DNA of 61,646 nt, from NCBI GenBank assembly GCA_021815805.1, contig JAKAZQ010000014.1, positions 1 through 61,646 on the forward strand. Reading direction: 5' to 3'. The position numbers and the translations under genes are program-made. This DNA comes from Pseudomonadota bacterium. Lineage in GTDB: Bacteria; Pseudomonadota; Gammaproteobacteria; Burkholderiales; Burkholderiaceae_C. Shown here one piece after another: positions 58,115 through 61,646 of this stretch (the first letter of the stretch is position 1; the number at the start of each line of letters is the position of its first letter). Under the pieces are notes generated by a model, which was given only the letters and a program-made list of their open reading frames with translations, ran no database searches and was not told the origin of the DNA.

Positions 58115-59164
58115 ATGATCTTCGTCACTGGAGCCGCCGGTTTCATCGGCGCGAATTTCGTGCATCACTGGCTCGAGTCGAGCCGCGAGCCGCTGCTCGT
58201 GCTCGACGCGCTGACCTACGCCGGCAACCTGGAGAGCCTGGCCGACGTGCGCGCCGACGCCCGCTTCGGCTTCGAGCGCGTGGACATCTGCGATCGCGCC
58301 GCGGTGGCTGCGCTGCTGGCGCGTCATCGCCCGCGCGCGCTGCTGCATTTCGCCGCCGAGAGTCATGTCGATCGCTCGATCGGCGGCCCCGAAGCCTTTG
58401 TCCGCACCAATATCCTGGGCACCTTCGAACTGCTCGAGGCGATGCGCGCCTACCGCGCCACGCTGGATGCCGACGCGGCCGCGGCGCTGCGCTTCCTGCA
58501 CGTGTCGACGGACGAGGTCTACGGCTCGCTCGGCCCGGACGACGCGCCGTTCCGCGAGACCACCGCCTACGCACCCAACAGCCCGTACGCGGCGAGCAAG
58601 GCGGCCAGCGACCATCTGGTGCGTGCGTGGCACCACACCTACGGGCTGCCGGTGCTGACCACCAACTGTTCCAACAACTACGGCCCGTACCAGTTCCCGG
58701 AAAAGCTGATTCCGCTGATGATTCACCACGCGCTGGCCGGCAAGCCCCTGCCGGTGTACGGGGACGGCTCCAACGTGCGCGACTGGCTGTACGTCGAGGA
58801 TCATTGCCGGGCCATCGCGCGGGTGCTCGACGCCGGCGTGCCGGGGCGCAGCTACAACATCGGCGGCCACAACGAGGTGCGCAACATCGATCTCGTGCGG
58901 GTGCTGTGCGGCCTGCTCGATCGCCTGAGCCCGCGCCCCGACGGCGTCTCCTACGCCAGCCAGATCAGCTTTGTCACCGATCGTCCCGGCCACGACCGGC
59001 GCTACGCCATCGACGGCGCGCGCATCCGGCACGAACTGGGATGGCAGCCGCAGGTGGATTTCGCCAGCGGGCTGCAGCGCACCGTGCAGTGGTACCTGGA
59101 TCACGGGCCGTGGGTCGAGCACGTGCTGAACGGGCAATATCGACAAGCCGGGCAGGCGGCATGA
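58115..59164 (+). CDS. rmlB: dTDP-glucose 4,6-dehydratase
   Basis: A 349-residue short-chain dehydrogenase/reductase of extended type. [15 protein letters not shown] is the NAD site, [10 protein letters not shown] holds the catalytic Thr-Asp-Glu and YAASKAAS the Tyr-Lys pair; [20 protein letters not shown] is diagnostic of RmlB. It is the second enzyme of dTDP-L-rhamnose synthesis. It overlaps rmlD by four bases. rmlA and rmlC are not in the window. A TAGAAT at 58055-58060 is a possible -10. Confidence 0.96.
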   Translation: MIFVTGAAGFIGANFVHHWLESSREPLLVLDALTYAGNLESLADVRADARFGFERVDICDRAAVAALLARHRPRALLHFAAESHVDRSIGGPEAFVRTNILGTFELLEAMRAYRATLDADAAAALRFLHVSTDEVYGSLGPDDAPFRETTAYAPNSPYAASKAASDHLVRAWHHTYGLPVLTTNCSNNYGPYQFPEKLIPLMIHHALAGKPLPVYGDGSNVRDWLYVEDHCRAIARVLDAGVPGRSYNIGGHNEVRNIDLVRVLCGLLDRLSPRPDGVSYASQISFVTDRPGHDRRYAIDGARIRHELGWQPQVDFASGLQRTVQWYLDHGPWVEHVLNGQYRQAGQAA

Positions 59165-60087
59165 GCGCGCCGCCTCGCGTATTGCTGCTGGGCGCCGACG
59201 GCCAGCTCGGCTGGGAGCTGCGGCGTGCCCTGCTGCCGCTGGGCGAGCTCGTCGCCGTCGGTCGCGCGCAGGCCGACCTCGGCGATGCGCCGGGCCTGCG
59301 CGCGCTGCTGCAGCGCCTGCGCCCGCAGGTGATCGTGAACGCCGCCGCCTACACCGCGGTGGATCGTGCCGAGAGCGATGCCGAACAGGCGGCGCGCATC
59401 AACGCCGAGGCGCCGGCGCTGCTGGCCGCGCATGCCGCCGAGCACGCAGCCTGGCTGCTGCATTACTCGACCGACTACGTGTTCGACGGCAGCACCTCGC
59501 GCCCCTGGCGCGAGACCGACGCGCCGGCTCCGCGCAGCGTGTACGGGCGCACCAAGCTGGAGGGCGAGCAGGCGATCCGCGCCAGCGGCTGCCCCCACCT
59601 GATTCTGCGCACCTCCTGGGTGTTCGCGGCGCGCGGCGCGAATTTCGCCAAGACCATGGTGCGTCTGGCGCGCGAACGCGAGCAACTGCGCGTGGTGGCC
59701 GACCAGATCGGCGCGCCCACCGGGGCCGAGCTGATCGCCGACGTCAGCGCGCTGGCCCTGCACCGCCTGCTGCGCGAGCCGCAGCTGGCGCGCGACAACG
59801 CCGGCCTGTATCACCTCAGCAGCAGCGGCAGCACGAGCTGGCATGGCTACGCCTGCCATGTGCTGCGTCACGTCGCGGCGCGCGGCATGGCGCTGCGCTG
59901 CGATGCCGACCGGGTGCAGGCGATCGCCACGTCGGAGTATCCGCTGCCGGCGGCGCGCCCGGCGGATTCGCGTCTCGACGGCGCGGCATTGCAAAGCTGG
60001 CTGGGCATCGTGCTGCCGGCGTGGCAGCCGCAGGTCGAGCGCATGCTCGACGAGGCCTTCGATCTGCACGCAGGCGCGGCGCGCTGA
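59161..60087 (+). CDS. rmlD: dTDP-4-dehydrorhamnose reductase
   Basis: A 308-residue NADPH-dependent reductase, the last step of dTDP-L-rhamnose synthesis. [16 protein letters not shown] binds the cofactor, [15 protein letters not shown] and STDYVFDGS are typical, and YGRTKLEGE holds the Tyr-Lys catalytic pair. The ATGA overlap with rmlB shows translational coupling. It converges on minE over an 18-base gap that contains a GC-rich hairpin. Confidence 0.95.
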   Translation: MSAPPRVLLLGADGQLGWELRRALLPLGELVAVGRAQADLGDAPGLRALLQRLRPQVIVNAAAYTAVDRAESDAEQAARINAEAPALLAAHAAEHAAWLLHYSTDYVFDGSTSRPWRETDAPAPRSVYGRTKLEGEQAIRASGCPHLILRTSWVFAARGANFAKTMVRLAREREQLRVVADQIGAPTGAELIADVSALALHRLLREPQLARDNAGLYHLSSSGSTSWHGYACHVLRHVAARGMALRCDADRVQAIATSEYPLPAARPADSRLDGAALQSWLGIVLPAWQPQVERMLDEAFDLHAGAAR

Positions 60088-60099
60088 CGGCGCCGCGCC
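60073..60099. terminator. GC hairpin between rmlD and minE
   Basis: GGCGCGGCGC (60073-60082) pairs with GCGCCGCGCC (60090-60099), a ten-base stem that spans the end of rmlD and the rmlD-minE gap. No T-tract follows on either strand. It could act as a two-sided transcription barrier for the converging operons. Confidence 0.4.
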
Positions 60100-60105
60100 G
60101 GCGGC

Positions 60106-60357
60106 TCAGTGCTGCTGCAGTTCGATCTTCACCTCGATCACTTCGAGGGATTCATGGCGCTCCAGCTTGACCTGGATGTCGTTCGGGTCGATCGGGACGT
60201 AGCGCGAGATCACCTGCAGCAGGTCGCGCTGCAGCGCGGGCAGGTAGTCGGCAGGCGCGCCCGACGCGCGTTCGTGGGCGAGGATGAGCTGCAGCCGCTC
60301 CTTGGCGATGCTCGCCGTCTTCTTCTTCTCGCCCAGCAGGAAGGACAGAATGGACAT
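60106..60357 (-). CDS. minE: Cell-division topological factor MinE
   Basis: An 83-residue protein that drives MinCD pole-to-pole oscillation by stimulating the MinD ATPase. The N-terminal helix ([20 protein letters not shown]) binds MinD and membrane; the C-terminal part ([20 protein letters not shown]) is the beta dimer domain. The length is normal. It is the last gene of the minC-minD-minE operon, 14 bases after minD. Confidence 0.96.
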   Translation of the reverse strand: MSILSFLLGEKKKTASIAKERLQLILAHERASGAPADYLPALQRDLLQVISRYVPIDPNDIQVKLERHESLEVIEVKIELQQH

Positions 60358-60371
60358 GGATCTTCTCCTGC

Positions 60372-61184
60372 TCAGCGGCCGAACAGGCGCTTGAACAGAC
60401 CGGGCTTCTGGTACGACGTGAAGCGCAGCGGCCGCTCTTCGCCGAGAAAGCGCGCGATCACGTCCTGGTAGGCGCTGGCCACGTCGGTGCCGTCGAGATG
60501 GATGGCCGGCGTGCCCTGGTTCGACCCCTGCAGCACGGCCTCGCTTTCCGGAATCACGCCGATCAGCTTGAGGCGCAGGATCTCCTGGATGTCATCGATC
60601 GACAGCATCTCGCCCTCGAGGACGCGGCGCGGGTTGTAGCGGGTGATCAGCAGGTGCTCGCGAATCGGCTCGTCGCCCTCGATGGCGCGCCGGGACTTCG
60701 AGCCCAGGATGCCCAGGATGCGGTCGGAGTCGCGCACCGACGAAACCTCCGGGTTGGTGACGATCAGCGCCTCGTCGGCGAAATGCATGGCCATGAGCGC
60801 GCCGCTCTCGATCCCCGCCGGGCTGTCGCAGACGATGTAGCTGAAGTCCATCGCGTCGAGTTCGTCGAGCACCTTGCGCACGCCCTCGAGGGTCAGCGCG
60901 TCCTTGTCGCGGGTCTGCGAGGCGGGGAGCACGAACAGCTGTTCGCACACCTTGTCCTTGATCAGCGCCTGGTTCAGCTTGGCCTCGCCCTGGATCACGT
61001 TGATGAAGTCGTACACCACGCGCCGCTCGCAGCCCATGATCAGATCGAGGTTGCGCAGGCCGACGTCGAAGTCGATGACCGCGGTCTTGTGCCCGCGCAG
61101 GGCGAGGCCGGAGGCGAACGCCGCGCTGGTGGTGGTCTTGCCGACGCCGCCTTTGCCCGAGGTTACGACGATGATTTTTGCCAT
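60372..61184 (-). CDS. minD: Septum-site ATPase MinD
   Basis: A 270-residue ParA-type ATPase with a deviant Walker A ([11 protein letters not shown], about 7-17), switch region [20 protein letters not shown] and [14 protein letters not shown] as Walker B. The C-terminal amphipathic helix is [11 protein letters not shown]. It recruits MinC to the membrane away from midcell and oscillates under MinE. It starts at 61184, 66 bases after the minC stop. Confidence 0.97.
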   Translation of the reverse strand: MAKIIVVTSGKGGVGKTTTSAAFASGLALRGHKTAVIDFDVGLRNLDLIMGCERRVVYDFINVIQGEAKLNQALIKDKVCEQLFVLPASQTRDKDALTLEGVRKVLDELDAMDFSYIVCDSPAGIESGALMAMHFADEALIVTNPEVSSVRDSDRILGILGSKSRRAIEGDEPIREHLLITRYNPRRVLEGEMLSIDDIQEILRLKLIGVIPESEAVLQGSNQGTPAIHLDGTDVASAYQDVIARFLGEERPLRFTSYQKPGLFKRLFGR

Positions 61185-61250
61185 GGTGACTGAGAACGTT
61201 GTGGAACGGTACTGCGGGGGAAATCCGGGGTGGGGGCGGCAGCGCGCTGC

Positions 61251-61646
61251 TCAGCGTCCCGGCAGCGGTTCGATGCGCAACTGGTCGCCGTCGAGCAGCA
61301 CCTGGGCGGGCTTGCCGGCGACCGCCGGCGGCAGCGCCTGCTCGGCGGTGCGGTACACGCCTGCGATGGCCACCAGTTCGGGCTCCAGGCGGCTGCAGAA
61401 GATGCGCGCGCCGGTGTCGCCATGCGCGCCGGCCAGCGCGCGCCCGCGCAGCGCCCCGTAGACGTGGATGTTGCCGCCGGCGATGATCTCCGCGCCGTGG
61501 CTGACGGCGTCCAGCACGACCACGTCGCCCGGCGCGTACACGCGCTGGCCCGAGCGCAGCGGGCGGTCGACGAGCAGGCCCGCCGCGGGCGCCGGCGCGG
61601 CGGCGCCGGACGCCTGCGCGGCGGCGCCGGACGCCTGCGCCGCCTG
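61251..61646 (-). CDS. minC: Septum-site inhibitor MinC, C-terminal part (cut by window end)
   Basis: About 131 C-terminal residues of MinC are visible, and the frame runs off the window. The visible part is the beta-helical C-terminal domain ([19 protein letters not shown], then [20 protein letters not shown], then [19 protein letters not shown]) that binds MinD, preceded by an Ala-rich linker. The FtsZ-inhibiting N-terminal domain lies outside. The linker contains two QASGAAA repeats encoded by a 21-base tandem repeat. Confidence 0.94.
   Translation of the reverse strand, partial: QAAQASGAAAQASGAAAPAPAAGLLVDRPLRSGQRVYAPGDVVVLDAVSHGAEIIAGGNIHVYGALRGRALAGAHGDTGARIFCSRLEPELVAIAGVYRTAEQALPPAVAGKPAQVLLDGDQLRIEPLPGR
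61595..61636. repeat. 21-base tandem repeat in the minC linker
   Basis: Two identical 21-base units (61595-61615 and 61616-61636) encode the seven-residue repeat QASGAAA in the MinC interdomain linker. Unit length is a multiple of three, so copy-number change would keep the frame. Confidence 0.8.

Overview
The window is a chromosomal segment of a high-GC betaproteobacterium, most likely Burkholderiales. Evidence is the gene content and order: surE-pcm-nlpD-rpoS, ftsH-folP-glmM, pstSCAB-phoU-phoB-phoR with ppk and ppx, lysS, minCDE, and a LysE-type exporter between carA and carB. Codon use is strongly GC-biased and long antisense open frames are common. I see no rRNA, tRNA, CRISPR array, prophage or intact transposase. 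I do not name a genus.

Layout. 1-5.7 kb is accessory: a dispersed structured repeat, a small Rossmann protein, a PAS-GGDEF cyclase, a tandem family of small secreted two-cysteine proteins (three intact, one decayed) and an SCO1/SenC copper chaperone. 5.8-9.0 kb is an Anbu cluster (circularly permuted ATP-grasp, alpha-E protein, Anbu proteasome-like hydrolase) without the usual transglutaminase. 9.0-11.7 kb is a patchy accessory stretch: a DUF1493 protein, minisatellites, a TauD-like oxygenase, a secreted protein and a probable cupin remnant. 11.7-20.2 kb is a complete malonate decarboxylase operon (mdcABCDEGH) with a divergent GntR regulator and an MFS carrier as likely malonate importer.

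20.2-28.1 kb holds a bacterial-PH pair, a patatin-like hydrolase, surE-pcm-nlpD-rpoS, a DnaQ/PolB-type exonuclease and rlmD. At 28.2 kb lies the second, inverted copy of the dispersed repeat, embedded in a nested palindrome. 28.7-41.9 kb is housekeeping: yccA, carA/carB, greA, yhbY, rlmE, ftsH-folP-glmM. 41.9-53.4 kb is a phosphate island: pstSCAB, phoU, phoBR, ppk, ppx and an ornithine-lipid acyltransferase (olsB), with candidate Pho boxes before pstS, ppk and olsB. 53.4 kb to the end: sixA, a spermidine-synthase-like methyltransferase coupled to lysS, pgi, rmlB-rmlD and minE-minD-minC (minC cut by the window edge).

How it fits together. PhoBR would switch on Pst uptake, polyphosphate synthesis and replacement of phospholipid by phosphorus-free ornithine lipid under phosphate starvation. 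The mdc operon would turn imported malonate into acetate and CO2 on a dedicated acyl carrier protein, under the divergent GntR repressor. The least-explained parts are the secreted-protein array, the structured repeat, a possible small RNA near 1.4 kb and the reduced Anbu cluster.
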